This document shows positions 35,143 through 44,563 of a stretch of 64,000 nucleotides of DNA, one piece after another. The stretch lies in assembly GCF_021147775.1 (NCBI RefSeq), contig NZ_JAGTPK010000008.1:1-64000 (forward strand). The letters run 5' to 3'. The stretch is from Pseudomonas californiensis (lineage in GTDB: Bacteria > Pseudomonadota > Gammaproteobacteria > Pseudomonadales > Pseudomonadaceae). A program made the position numbers and the translations under genes. Within the stretch, counting starts at the first letter, position 1, and every line of letters starts with the position of its first letter. The notes beneath the pieces are model-generated. The model ran no database searches, had not been told where the DNA came from, and saw only the letters and a list, made by a program, of their open reading frames with translations.

Positions 35143-38100
35143 GTGCTGGCACCCTCGATCAACCGGACGACCGGACACACCGTGCAGCCAGACCCCGCTG
35201 CGGCCTCCAGCAGCACCAGCAACCTGAGACAAAGAACTGAACCTGCAACCCAGCGCGCCTCTCATTCGCTGGGCAGCATTGGCAAAAGAATGGCCAAGAG
35301 TGTCGGCAAGCTTTTCCAGAAATCAAAGAAACCCACACAGGCCGCTGTCAGCTCTACCTCTACCTCTACCTCGGCCTCGGCCTCGGCCTCGGCCTCGGCA
35401 TCAAAGAAGCCGTCAGATGAGCAGGCTGCAAGGGATGCAGCGCGTCAGACCCGCAATCCCGGGAGCCGCCTGCAAGGCGCCGATGGACTGAACCGGTCGT
35501 TGCAGCGATCAGATCCAACAGATCGACCAGCTGGTGACACCCGCCACTCGAACAGTGAAGCGGAAGAGCCGTCCTCTGAGCAACCTTCGTTGCAGCGCAG
35601 TAACGGCGGACGTTTCACCCAGCAGCAAGACACGCTGGTGCGTAACACCCATCCCCCGGCCACCGATACCCTTCACGCGAACAGCGAAGCGGATGAGCCG
35701 TCCTCTGAGCAACCTTCTTTGCGCCGCAGTAATGGCGGCCGTTTCACCCGGCAGCAAGACACGCTGATGCGCACCAGCAGACCGTCTCACGAGCCCCTTT
35801 CGCAGGACACACAAAACCCGCCCGACAGCGACGCCCGAACCCGCCGTCCCCCCGTCAACCAGAGGCTGGGCAAGGCCCCGCTCTTGCTGGAGCCGAACGA
35901 GGCAAGCAGCTCCGGCACTGCCGGCAATGACACCGACCCGCCTCCGTTTGACGAGTCCAGGCTGGTGACTGCCGGTGGACGATTTGAATCACCGCAAGGG
36001 GCACTGGGGCAGTCCGATCGCACCTTGACCAGTCGCCTCAGCAATCCGGCCAGCGGAGCGAGCGAACTGCCTCCTCCCCCCGGAGGGCCGACCTTGCAAC
36101 GTAATAACGGCGGGCGCTTTGCCCAACAGGATGACAATCTGGTTCGCACCACACGACCTCAGGGTTCCGTCACGCTGAACGCAAAAGGCAAGCCCGACTT
36201 TTCTACCTTCACCACACCCGGCCTCGCGCCGTTACTGACCGACATCCTCGCCACATCGAAACAGACCTACACCGCCGTTCAGAGCAAACCCGGTGACGAA
36301 CACCACCTGCTGCTTGAGTCCAGCGGCCATCTTTTGCAGCTGACCCAGAACGAGACCTCTCTGGTGGTGCTGCGCAGCAGCCAGCAGATGAGTCACGTCG
36401 CAGAAGGCGCCACATCGCTGGTCACCAGCCGGGCCCCTGCCAATGCGGGTCAGGTGATTCTGACCCAAGAACCGCCACCCAAGGCGGCCATAAGCCATAT
36501 AACCGGTGTCTACCAGCACCCCGACGTGGGTCGCCTGCGGCTGCACGATGGACAGCTTAATACTTTCGATTCGACAAAGGATCAGTGGAAGGTGGCTGAA
36601 AATGGTCAGGAAGTGCCATGCAAATCACTGGCGATTGGAGGTAACGGTGTTATCTACGCCCAGGTAGGAGACACCGTCGGCGCCCTGTCAACCGGGCTGA
36701 AATCGACTGCACAAATCAATGACCTGAAGTCCTTTTCAATCGCCTCGGACGGCACCGCCGCCCTGTTGGGGGGTGATGATGCTCAAACCGTGCTGATGGC
36801 TGACCTGAAGCCAGACGCCACTGTCCCCATGCGCGCCCGAACGCTCGTGCTGGGCGGCGGTCAGGCGCAGGCGGCAGCTGTCGGGTTAAGCGCTGATCGT
36901 TTGTTTGTTGCGGACACACAAGGCCGACTGTATAGCGTACTGCGCAGCGATCTGGCCCGTGATCGGGAGTCAGTGACGCTTGAGCCTGAACAGGACGGTT
37001 ATCGGATCAATAACCAGCCATTGGGTGGACACAACGTCGTCACTGGGTTTATCAGCGGCGAAAACGGCCGTGTGCATGCCTTGATCAAAAACCGCCAGGG
37101 TGAGGTTCATACCCACTCACTCGACGAACAGAATGCATCCCTTGAAAAAGGCTGGAACCTCACTGACGCCCTGGCGCTGGACAAGACCAGCGGACTCAAC
37201 GGGGCCACAGCACCGGCGCCGGCAGACCGGCTCAACCTTGACCGGTCCGGGCTGGTGGGCCTCAGCGAAGGTCGTGTGCAGCGCTGGGACGCCACGCCAC
37301 AGTGCTGGAAAGACGCCGGGATCAAAGACGTAGACCGTCTGCAGCGCGGGGCTGACAGTAATGCGTACGCGCTCATGGGCGGCAAACTGCTCAAACTGAC
37401 CGTCACTCCCGAACATCCCAGCATTGCCTTTGGCCCTCACTCGGCGCTGGCCCAGACGGCTCGATCGACCAAGGTTGAAATAGGCAAGGAAATCGAGGGC
37501 CTCGAAGACCGGGTGATCACCGCCTTCGCCATGGTCAACGCCGAGCGATTCGTCGCAGTCGACGACCAGAATGTGCTGACCGCCCATCGCAAGGACGGCA
37601 AGCCGATCGAGCTGGATGCGCCCGGTCTGCAGGGCACTGTCAATACCCTGGCACTGGACGAGAAGCACAACCTGTACGCACACACCAGCACCGGCGGGCT
37701 TTTTTGCCTGCCCAAAGAAGGCTGGCAGGCCAAGACACTGGGCGAGCAATTGCAAGCCAGATGGACTGAGGTGCCCACGCCCGGCGGCCAGCCCCTCAAA
37801 GCCCTTTACAGCAACGATGACAACCTGCTGAGCGCGCAGATCGAGGATGCACCGGATCAGGGGCTGATGCGGCTGAAGAACGGGAAGTGGGAGCCGTTCA
37901 CCCAGCGTCCCGTGGAAGAGAATGGCTTGAACGATGTGCACAGCCGAATCAAGCGCTCCCAGAAAACCTGGCGCATTCCAGGTACCGGGCTGACGGTCAG
38001 ACAGGAGGTCAACACCCTTGGACGCGGCGGGATGGAGAAAAGCAAACCCGCCAGTACTCGTGAATTCATAGCGTCCAATATCTGGAAAAGCTCCGGTTTC

Positions 38101-40752
38101 ACGCCTCGCTGGACAAAGAACGTCGGCAACCATCTGCAGCATCGTTACCACGGCCGTGAGGGTTTGAAAGCGCTCTACAAGCAAGAGTCGATCGTGTTCA
38201 AGCAACTTGAACTGATCCATGAAACCGCCGGCACAAACCCGACGCCAGGCAATGACCTCAAGGCGCGCATCGCCCGGCTGAACCTCGGACCTGCGGGCGC
38301 AACGCTGGTCAAGGAGCTGGAAGCACTGCGCGACGATCTGGAGAAACACAGCACGACTGCACTGACGTCGATCGGCAAAAGTTACGGCACGCTGAAGAAT
38401 CTCGGCCAGCAGGACGGCGCTCTCAACCAGCTTGGGGAAGTGGCAAAACCGTCAGCGCGTACGGGACTTGGCAAACGCCTGGCCGAGCTTGGCTCGGCGT
38501 TGAACTACAAGAGCTCCGGGCATGACCTGATTGCGGAGCTTGAAAACGCACTTGCGAGAGTGGCGCCCTCGGCGGATAACCCGACCGGTAAAATCCTCAA
38601 GGAACTGAAGGACAACGGTGTGAAGATATCGCACCAGAAGGCCGACATTCCACTGGGGCAGCGCCGCGATGCCGGCGAGGATCAGGGCTTGACCAAAGCG
38701 CGTCTTGCGCTGGACCTGGTGACACTGAAGAAGCTGGGCGACCTGCTGGACCAGGCTGAGCTGCTTACCCCTCAGAGCGATATGTCCGTGATGCAGAAAA
38801 GACTGAGTACATTGCGCGATGACGTATACGGTGAGAATCCGATCAAGCTCGCCACCGACATGGGCTTCACTGACAACGCGGCGCTTGAAAGCGCCTACGA
38901 CTCGGTGAAAACGTTCCTGAAATCGTTCAAGAAGTCCGATCACGCGGTGAGCGTCAACATGCGGGCGGCAACGGGCAGCAAAGATCAGGCTCAGTTGGCC
39001 AGCACGTTCAAATCGATGCTCAAGCAACTGGAACATGGCGACGACGAAATCGGCCTGGTGCGTAGCTACGGGCTCAATGTCACCTCGCCATTCGCCATTC
39101 TTGCCGACAAGGTCACGGGGCCATGGCCAACCGCCGGGACTACCAGCAACCGCAACTACATCCTCAATGCCGAGCGCGGTGAAGGGGGAATCACTCTGTA
39201 TCTGATGAGTGAAATGGCAGGCAACCTCAGTGGTGGCGTGGGTGCAGGCAAGGATTACTGGCCTGGGTTTTTCGACGAGAAAAACCCGAGAGGCAGTGTC
39301 TACCTCGGCAACAAGCATAACCTGCTCCCCAACCTGCGCCTTGGCGGCGAGTTGACAGCCACCGCAGCCGGCAGTCAGCGTAGCGGCGTGGTCTTTACTG
39401 TCGCAGATGAAGACATCGACGGGTTCGTCGATGACCTGTTCGAGGGCAAACTCAACCCGTTGCAGGTGCTCAAGAAAGCCGTGGACCATGAAGCCATCGA
39501 GAGTCGTCGGTTCAACTTTGACGTTATCGCAGGCGGTACGGCAGAGTTCCGCGCAGGCTTCGAGCTGTCCGATTCAGGCAGTACACCTTTTTCCGCGGTG
39601 GCGCGGCTCGGTGTAGCCGCCAACGTGACCGTCAACCTGCTGACGTACACCGACTACTCTCTGACCCAGAAAAATGACAAGACGGAACTGCGTGAAGGCG
39701 GGAAAAACCGTCCGCGCTTCCTCAACACCCTCGCAGTGGGTGCACAGGCCCGCGCTCAGCTCAGCGGCACTCATGCCCATTCAACGCCTGCCTCGGCGCC
39801 AGGTACCACACCGGCCACTCAGTCGGCCGCCAATAATCTGGGCACTACCGCTAACCTGACGATCGATCGCAGGACCGTCAAAAGGGTCAAGTTCCGCTAC
39901 AACGTGGCGACCCCCATGACCCGCAAAAGCGTGGACAAACTGTCCACCAGTCTCGGGGCCGCATTCAAAGACGCTGCCACGACAGCCAGCCTGGCGAAAC
40001 TGGCCGATCCTCTGGACGAACGTTATGCCGGCAAAACTCCGCAAGCAGCCATCCAGGCTCACCTCGAAGGGCTTTGCGAGCTGTTCGACGGTAAACAGTC
40101 GCAAAATGACGACCAATACAAAGCGCTACGTGGCTTGAAGCGGGCCAGGGTTCAAGACGACGCCTCGGCCAAAAACCACAGTGTGCTGGACAATGCGCGC
40201 TTCGAGACGAGCAAGACCGATCTCTCTGGCCTGGACAGCGAAAGTATTCTCACCAAGATAATGAGCAGTGTGAGAGAGGCCAGCGCGCCCGGCAACGCAA
40301 AAAGGGTTGCCGAACTGATGCGCCAGGATCCCAAACTCAGTGCCCTGATCAAGGCCATGCAGGGCAGCGACGGTACCTTGGCACGCGTACGCCTGGAGCC
40401 CAAGGACTCATTGCTTGATGAGATCGATGAAGGCAGTCGCGAGGGCAGCATGACGCAGGGTGATCTGTCTGCCTTGCTGGGTGACCGCAATAAAATGCGC
40501 ATCAAGCGCCTGGTGGTGTTCCACACGGCTACCCAGTCGGAAGACTTCACCTCCCCGACACCGTTGGTCAGCTACAACAGTGGCGCGACATTGAACATCA
40601 CCAAAACCCTAGGGCGGATCAACTTCGTTTATGGCGAAGACCAGGATATGCCCATTGGCTATACGTTCGACGGTGAGCTGTCACGGCCGTCCGAAGCGCT
40701 GAAAGAGGCGGCGGATCTGCTCAAGCAGCAAGGCTTCGAGCTCAAAAGCTGA
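35143..40752 (+). CDS. avrE1: Type III effector AvrE1
   Basis: This is a protein of about 1,869 residues. I start at GTG 35143 (LAPSINRTTGHTVQ) because AGGGAG lies 7 bases upstream and the N-terminus then lines up with DC3000 AvrE as I recall it; an in-frame ATG at 35122 is the alternative. The first 330 residues are disordered, with a Ser-Thr/Ser-Ala hexanucleotide repeat and three LQRSNGGRF-type repeats. The rest contains beta-propeller-like and helical regions. AvrE family proteins act at the plant plasma membrane, promote water soaking, and are reported to form solute/water channels. Confidence 0.96.
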   Translation: MLAPSINRTTGHTVQPDPAAASSSTSNLRQRTEPATQRASHSLGSIGKRMAKSVGKLFQKSKKPTQAAVSSTSTSTSASASASASASKKPSDEQAARDAARQTRNPGSRLQGADGLNRSLQRSDPTDRPAGDTRHSNSEAEEPSSEQPSLQRSNGGRFTQQQDTLVRNTHPPATDTLHANSEADEPSSEQPSLRRSNGGRFTRQQDTLMRTSRPSHEPLSQDTQNPPDSDARTRRPPVNQRLGKAPLLLEPNEASSSGTAGNDTDPPPFDESRLVTAGGRFESPQGALGQSDRTLTSRLSNPASGASELPPPPGGPTLQRNNGGRFAQQDDNLVRTTRPQGSVTLNAKGKPDFSTFTTPGLAPLLTDILATSKQTYTAVQSKPGDEHHLLLESSGHLLQLTQNETSLVVLRSSQQMSHVAEGATSLVTSRAPANAGQVILTQEPPPKAAISHITGVYQHPDVGRLRLHDGQLNTFDSTKDQWKVAENGQEVPCKSLAIGGNGVIYAQVGDTVGALSTGLKSTAQINDLKSFSIASDGTAALLGGDDAQTVLMADLKPDATVPMRARTLVLGGGQAQAAAVGLSADRLFVADTQGRLYSVLRSDLARDRESVTLEPEQDGYRINNQPLGGHNVVTGFISGENGRVHALIKNRQGEVHTHSLDEQNASLEKGWNLTDALALDKTSGLNGATAPAPADRLNLDRSGLVGLSEGRVQRWDATPQCWKDAGIKDVDRLQRGADSNAYALMGGKLLKLTVTPEHPSIAFGPHSALAQTARSTKVEIGKEIEGLEDRVITAFAMVNAERFVAVDDQNVLTAHRKDGKPIELDAPGLQGTVNTLALDEKHNLYAHTSTGGLFCLPKEGWQAKTLGEQLQARWTEVPTPGGQPLKALYSNDDNLLSAQIEDAPDQGLMRLKNGKWEPFTQRPVEENGLNDVHSRIKRSQKTWRIPGTGLTVRQEVNTLGRGGMEKSKPASTREFIASNIWKSSGFTPRWTKNVGNHLQHRYHGREGLKALYKQESIVFKQLELIHETAGTNPTPGNDLKARIARLNLGPAGATLVKELEALRDDLEKHSTTALTSIGKSYGTLKNLGQQDGALNQLGEVAKPSARTGLGKRLAELGSALNYKSSGHDLIAELENALARVAPSADNPTGKILKELKDNGVKISHQKADIPLGQRRDAGEDQGLTKARLALDLVTLKKLGDLLDQAELLTPQSDMSVMQKRLSTLRDDVYGENPIKLATDMGFTDNAALESAYDSVKTFLKSFKKSDHAVSVNMRAATGSKDQAQLASTFKSMLKQLEHGDDEIGLVRSYGLNVTSPFAILADKVTGPWPTAGTTSNRNYILNAERGEGGITLYLMSEMAGNLSGGVGAGKDYWPGFFDEKNPRGSVYLGNKHNLLPNLRLGGELTATAAGSQRSGVVFTVADEDIDGFVDDLFEGKLNPLQVLKKAVDHEAIESRRFNFDVIAGGTAEFRAGFELSDSGSTPFSAVARLGVAANVTVNLLTYTDYSLTQKNDKTELREGGKNRPRFLNTLAVGAQARAQLSGTHAHSTPASAPGTTPATQSAANNLGTTANLTIDRRTVKRVKFRYNVATPMTRKSVDKLSTSLGAAFKDAATTASLAKLADPLDERYAGKTPQAAIQAHLEGLCELFDGKQSQNDDQYKALRGLKRARVQDDASAKNHSVLDNARFETSKTDLSGLDSESILTKIMSSVREASAPGNAKRVAELMRQDPKLSALIKAMQGSDGTLARVRLEPKDSLLDEIDEGSREGSMTQGDLSALLGDRNKMRIKRLVVFHTATQSEDFTSPTPLVSYNSGATLNITKTLGRINFVYGEDQDMPIGYTFDGELSRPSEALKEAADLLKQQGFELKS
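35353..35400. repeat. Hexanucleotide repeat inside avrE1
   Basis: Three TCTACC units followed by four TCGGCC units encode Ser-Thr and Ser-Ala dipeptides. Six-base units keep frame, so slippage would change linker length without inactivating the gene. Confidence 0.85.
35561..35770. repeat. 129-bp tandem repeat inside avrE1
   Basis: Two near-identical copies, offset by 129 bp (43 codons), begin CGGAAGAGCCG (35561) and CGGATGAGCCG (35690). Each encodes SSEQPSL, then SNGGRFT and QQDTL. A more diverged third copy of the protein motif is at about 36096-36145 (LQRNNGGRFAQQDDNLVR). Confidence 0.85.
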
Positions 40753-40761
40753 AACGCAGAC

Positions 40762-40797
40762 CAAAGAAAAGCGCCGCTTCATGCGGCGCTTTCTTTG
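40762..40797. terminator. Bidirectional terminator between avrE1 and shcE
   Basis: GCGCCGC and GCGGCGC form the stem (loop TTCAT), flanked by CAAAGAAAA and CTTTCTTTG, which extend it and supply T-rich tails on both strands. It lies between convergent genes. Confidence 0.9.
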
Positions 40798-40853
40798 ATG
40801 TTCAAATGGTCAAATCAGCTGCGCAGTTCAGGCGGGGCAAGCCCGCCTAACAC

Positions 40854-41243
40854 TTAGGCCTGCAAGAACGCGCGGGCCTCCCGCGCCTGCGCAATGAAGC
40901 CATGCGCTGCGTCGCAAAATTGCGACTCATCCAGTGTCGCCAGTTCGCGCTGGGCACACAGCCTGACGTCACCCTGATCAACTGCAAACCAGCAGCCATG
41001 CAAGCGCGCGACGTCGAAATTCAGGCTCAGCAACTGCTGCAGATCGGCAGAGCGCTCCGGACAGCGCCCCACCCGGCAATGAAACACCACCATTTCGCTG
41101 TGCTCAGGCAATTCTATCACTGCCGCTTCGTTGTCCTCGCCGTCGTACAGGGCACAAACGCCGTTCTGCACCGTGAGCGACGTGCCCAGCCGGGCGCCAA
41201 GGGCGTTGATGAAGCCGGTGAGAGGGCTGAATTGGGTTTTCAT
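40854..41243 (-). CDS. shcE: ShcE (AvrF), chaperone of AvrE1
   Basis: The 129-residue acidic protein has the class I T3SS chaperone shape (ALYDGEDNEAAVIELPEHSE; C-terminal helix with AREARAFLQA). AvrF/ShcE binds the AvrE N-terminus and is needed for its delivery. It is encoded convergent to avrE1, not in the same operon, and lies 75 bp downstream of hopM1, so it is probably transcribed from the shcM promoter. Confidence 0.9.
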   Translation of the reverse strand: MKTQFSPLTGFINALGARLGTSLTVQNGVCALYDGEDNEAAVIELPEHSEMVVFHCRVGRCPERSADLQQLLSLNFDVARLHGCWFAVDQGDVRLCAQRELATLDESQFCDAAHGFIAQAREARAFLQA

Positions 41244-41277
41244 CGCTAAAGTCCTTTAGTGAATAACAGTCCGGTCA

Positions 41278-41311
41278 ACCGGGCGCGTACTGCCAGCGAC
41301 ACGCGCCCGGT
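41278..41311 (-). other. Strong hairpin between hopM1 and shcE
   Basis: ACCGGGCGCGT and ACGCGCCCGGT form a perfect 11-bp GC-rich stem with a 12-base loop. No T-run follows on either strand. It may stabilise the upstream message or adjust shcE expression within the operon. Confidence 0.6.
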
Positions 41312-41318
41312 CGGGTGG

Positions 41319-43763
41319 TCAACGTGATGACACGGGGCTATTACTTGCCGGTTGGAGCAAGCCCTCTTCCAGCGCCCTCAGCGAAGCGTCGTCAAGTGGG
41401 CGAGCGGCAACGGGTCTTTCAGCGTTTGGCACGCTGCGTTGCGGCGGCGTGCGTGGGGTGCGATCTGGCTCAGGCGTCGGCAGCAGACCTTCTTCCATCG
41501 CTTGCAGAGCGGCGTCATCCGGTGGGGCGACGGGCGCGGGCCGTTGCGTTCGCGGCGTGAGGGGGGGCGGCGTCGGTGTGATACGGGGCGGCGTTGACGG
41601 CGGCACTTGCTCGGAGATTCGTGGAGTCTCGACAGACACGTAGCCCGGCGGTGACTGCACCGAGACCTGAGGCGGCGTCTCGGTCTTGAGCTTGTCACGC
41701 AGCGAGGACAGTCCACTCAGGGCGCCGTCCTCCACTGTCCGCAGCATGTCGACGGCGACCTGGGAAGGCAGCTGCAGCGCACCCCTCGCGACGTGGTAAG
41801 CGTTTTCCGCGATGCGTGGCAGGCCACGGAATCGGTCCTGCGAAGACGTATGCGGTAGCGACGCCCGGTTTGGGTGACGAATATTGTTGAGGGGGACTTC
41901 CGAGCGCTCCAGCATCGGCGTTGCGCCGCCCTCACCTGCGGCCTTGAGGGCCTTGGCCTCGGCTGTTACCGACTGGTTGGCGTAAAGGGTCGACAGATAC
42001 GTCACAGAGCCCAGTGCTGCCAGCGCCATGTTGCCCACAATTTTGCCGCCACTCAGGGTCCCGCCGGGATTGGCCTTCGAGGTGGCCGGCAGTTCAGCTG
42101 TCAGCGCAGAACTCTGGATCCCGGAAACAGCCTTGCTGTAGAACGAGGTGCGCACTCCAGCGTCCAAGGGGTTCAAACCTTTGGCCAGTTCCTCGCCCAA
42201 CTTCGCTTCTTTTTTGTCCGGGGTGAACACGGGCACGGTACGGCCCTGAGGATCGGTGTAGGTCGCGTTCAACTGGTACAGCGTCTGAGCCGTAGCGGAT
42301 ACCGCTCCGGCAAAGCCGGAGGCAATCGCCCTGGCGGTCACGGTCTGGCCATTGATCTGGTTGAAATCGTTGAGCAACTGGCGAACCGCCTGGCCGCCGC
42401 CAAAGCTTGCGTAGGGGATAAACTCGCCCAGCGGATGGGTCGACGAAACCTGGACCTTCTTCTGATCAAGCACTGCGCGCTGCTGGGCAACATAGGCTTT
42501 GTCCGCCGCAAGTTCGGCGTCGGGTTTCCTGACCATTCTCCCACCCTCGTTCTTGAACTCGAACGGGTCAGGAATCACCGACTCAGTGTCGACGCCCTTG
42601 AGCGGAACCATGTTCAAGCGCTCGTTCAGGCCGGTTGCCTGCAGGCCGGCCTGCATCAGCGGTTTCACCAGATTGGTCACACCTTCATGGGCGATGCCGG
42701 CCACCAACCCGACAACCGCAGCTTTCAGCATGCTGGCGTCACTGCTGCTGCCTGGCACTGTGTCCTGCATCTTGTCGTTGGTCGCCGAGCGGATGAACCC
42801 CAGGTGGGTCATCGAGGACAGAAACTGCGGGATCGCAGCAGCAACGATTGGCCCTGCTCCTTTCAGTCCGCCTACCGCGTTGCGTTCAGCGTTCAGCTTT
42901 TGTGCCTGCGTATCCAGCTGCGTATGGTTGACAACGGACTTGAGCCGTTTGGCTTCCGGGGATTTGGCGAAATCAGTTTGCACATCCTTCAACGTCGCCC
43001 GCGCCTCGACCAGCGCTTGCTTGTCGGCCTGCAGTACCGGCCTGGATGCGCTATCGACCTCGCCCGCGAGCGTCGTGTCCAACGCCGCGATCCGTTCATC
43101 CAGCGTCGTGATGCTCTGCGTCAGCCCTTGATCAATCGCTTTGCCGGCACGCCCTGCGTACTCGCCAAAAGCGGCCTGACTGACGGCCAGCGTGGTACGG
43201 TCAGCTGCCGAGCCTGCCGATGCATCGTGCATGAGCTGAAAGTGCTCCAGCTGATGAGTGACCGATTGTGCGTGGGTCTTGAGTAGCAGCCCGACTGCTG
43301 CCTTGTCCGGGCTCGCCCCGGGTCGGGTGAATTGCGCCAGCAACTCGGACACGCCACTGGCGTGAAACTGCTTGAGCGCCAGACTCGGAGACAACCGCTC
43401 TGCCAGCAACTCGAAACCGACATGTTCGGCCAGCGGTCTATCCTTGTTGGCGACCTCCAGCATGCTGCCGATCAACACAGCCGCATGCTCGCTGATGACC
43501 GGGGACGAGCCCTGGCGCCCCTGCGCCTGCTCGGCCTCAAACTGCGCCAGCCGCTCGGTGTATTGTCTGGCGATGCCCATCTGCCCGGCGCGTGTACCCG
43601 GCTCCGGCTCACTGAGCCGCGCCGACTGGTTGGGCGTCAGCGGAGGATTATTGCTGGGCGTGACGGCATTGGGGTGGGCCGAAGAAACCGGTGCAGTCGA
43701 CTCTTGATGCGCCAGCGCGGCCAGTTGGATTTCGCTGGTTCCACCTACGCGTGAGTTGATCAT
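41319..43763 (-). CDS. hopM1: Type III effector HopM1
   Basis: The 814-residue protein begins MINSRVGG and keeps the HopM1 core (HPNAVT, NPPLTPNQS, EHFQLMHDASAGS, KGAGPIVAAAIPQFLSSMTH, GLNERLNMVPLKGVDT). DC3000 HopM1 is about 712 residues and ends in a DDALRALEEGLL motif. Here the C-terminus is longer, proline-rich, and carries two such motifs (DDAALQAMEEGLL and DDASLRALEEGLL). HopM1 acts in plant endomembranes, targets AtMIN7 and promotes water soaking. Its ATG overlaps the shcM stop (ATGA). Confidence 0.96.
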   Translation of the reverse strand: MINSRVGGTSEIQLAALAHQESTAPVSSAHPNAVTPSNNPPLTPNQSARLSEPEPGTRAGQMGIARQYTERLAQFEAEQAQGRQGSSPVISEHAAVLIGSMLEVANKDRPLAEHVGFELLAERLSPSLALKQFHASGVSELLAQFTRPGASPDKAAVGLLLKTHAQSVTHQLEHFQLMHDASAGSAADRTTLAVSQAAFGEYAGRAGKAIDQGLTQSITTLDERIAALDTTLAGEVDSASRPVLQADKQALVEARATLKDVQTDFAKSPEAKRLKSVVNHTQLDTQAQKLNAERNAVGGLKGAGPIVAAAIPQFLSSMTHLGFIRSATNDKMQDTVPGSSSDASMLKAAVVGLVAGIAHEGVTNLVKPLMQAGLQATGLNERLNMVPLKGVDTESVIPDPFEFKNEGGRMVRKPDAELAADKAYVAQQRAVLDQKKVQVSSTHPLGEFIPYASFGGGQAVRQLLNDFNQINGQTVTARAIASGFAGAVSATAQTLYQLNATYTDPQGRTVPVFTPDKKEAKLGEELAKGLNPLDAGVRTSFYSKAVSGIQSSALTAELPATSKANPGGTLSGGKIVGNMALAALGSVTYLSTLYANQSVTAEAKALKAAGEGGATPMLERSEVPLNNIRHPNRASLPHTSSQDRFRGLPRIAENAYHVARGALQLPSQVAVDMLRTVEDGALSGLSSLRDKLKTETPPQVSVQSPPGYVSVETPRISEQVPPSTPPRITPTPPPLTPRTQRPAPVAPPDDAALQAMEEGLLPTPEPDRTPRTPPQRSVPNAERPVAARPLDDASLRALEEGLLQPASNSPVSSR

Positions 43764-44263
43764 TGAAACCTCCCCGACGCGGCAAGCGTTTCACGTTGTC
43801 CAGCCCTGGGAGCGGGCACTCCGTTCGAGGCATTGGCACCGCCGGCTTTGGTTGAGCCAACAAACCCATGATCACGCCATTCCTTGGCCAGATTGGCGAA
43901 CGACCTCATCAGCAGCAGAACGCCTTCCGCTGTGGCTCGCTCCAGCCCGACCGAGCCCATCAATAACACACGCCCTGTCTGCGCATTCCAGGAAAAAGCC
44001 GGGCTGTGTGCGCCTGCAAACAAGTGAAAGTTGATGTCCATGAGCGCCAGTAACGCCTGGTCGCGATTGCGCTCGGGCAAACCACCCATGTCGCCATAGA
44101 CAAGCACAGCGCGGCCCTGATCACGGTCCTGGTACTGGAGGGTAAAATCGATGTCACTGATCCTGAAGCTGGCAGATTCGTAAAAACGTTCAGGCGAGGA
44201 AATCAGGCTGAGCGCACAGATCTCGTTGATAAGTGCTTTGTATTGCTCAAGGTGGTTGTCCAT
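43760..44263 (-). CDS. shcM: ShcM, chaperone of HopM1
   Basis: The ATG at 44263 (MDNHLEQYKALINEICALSL) has GAGAGG about 9 bases upstream and gives 167 residues; longer in-frame starts would run towards the hrp box. It is of class I chaperone type, helical N-terminus plus beta-rich centre. It is first in the shcM-hopM1-shcE transcription unit and is coupled to hopM1 by a 4-bp overlap. Confidence 0.92.
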   Translation of the reverse strand: MDNHLEQYKALINEICALSLISSPERFYESASFRISDIDFTLQYQDRDQGRAVLVYGDMGGLPERNRDQALLALMDINFHLFAGAHSPAFSWNAQTGRVLLMGSVGLERATAEGVLLLMRSFANLAKEWRDHGFVGSTKAGGANASNGVPAPRAGQRETLAASGRFQ

Positions 44264-44321
44264 TGGATGGCCTCTCATTTGGCGGGTGCAACGCCCCCTC
44301 CACGGCAGAGCGTATTGCCAC

Positions 44322-44350
44322 TGAGTCGGCACAGCGCCATTTTCGGTTCC
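44322..44350 (-). promoter_or_regulatory. hrp box of shcM-hopM1
   Basis: On the minus strand this reads GGAACC-N16-CGACTCA (one mismatch in the -10 element). It lies 59 bp before the shcM ATG and 66 bp from the divergent hrpW box. Confidence 0.82.
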
Positions 44351-44415
44351 TTACGTTCGTCGCCACCGCTGATCAGTAAGTCCTTTCGAAATCGCAGCCG
44401 CACCAGGCGAATACG

Positions 44416-44444
44416 GGAACCCCTTGCGCGCCCGTTGCCACTCA
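44416..44444 (+). promoter_or_regulatory. hrp box of hrpW
   Basis: This reads GGAACC-N16-CCACTCA, a full match. The leader to the hrpW ATG is about 120 bp. Confidence 0.92.
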
Positions 44445-44563
44445 CCTCAGGCAAGGTCAATCCAGCGTCTCAATCCGATACGAATCGACGGTGACTCGAC
44501 GACCCGTTCCTGATGAATTCAGGGCGTTCGACTCGTGGCCCTGTCCTCCAGGAGGTAAGCAAC

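Noticed and set aside
37117..38349. Minus-strand open frame of 410 codons inside avrE1
   Set aside because: avrE1 is a clear long gene here; the opposite frame has shadow composition and no promoter or ribosome binding site.
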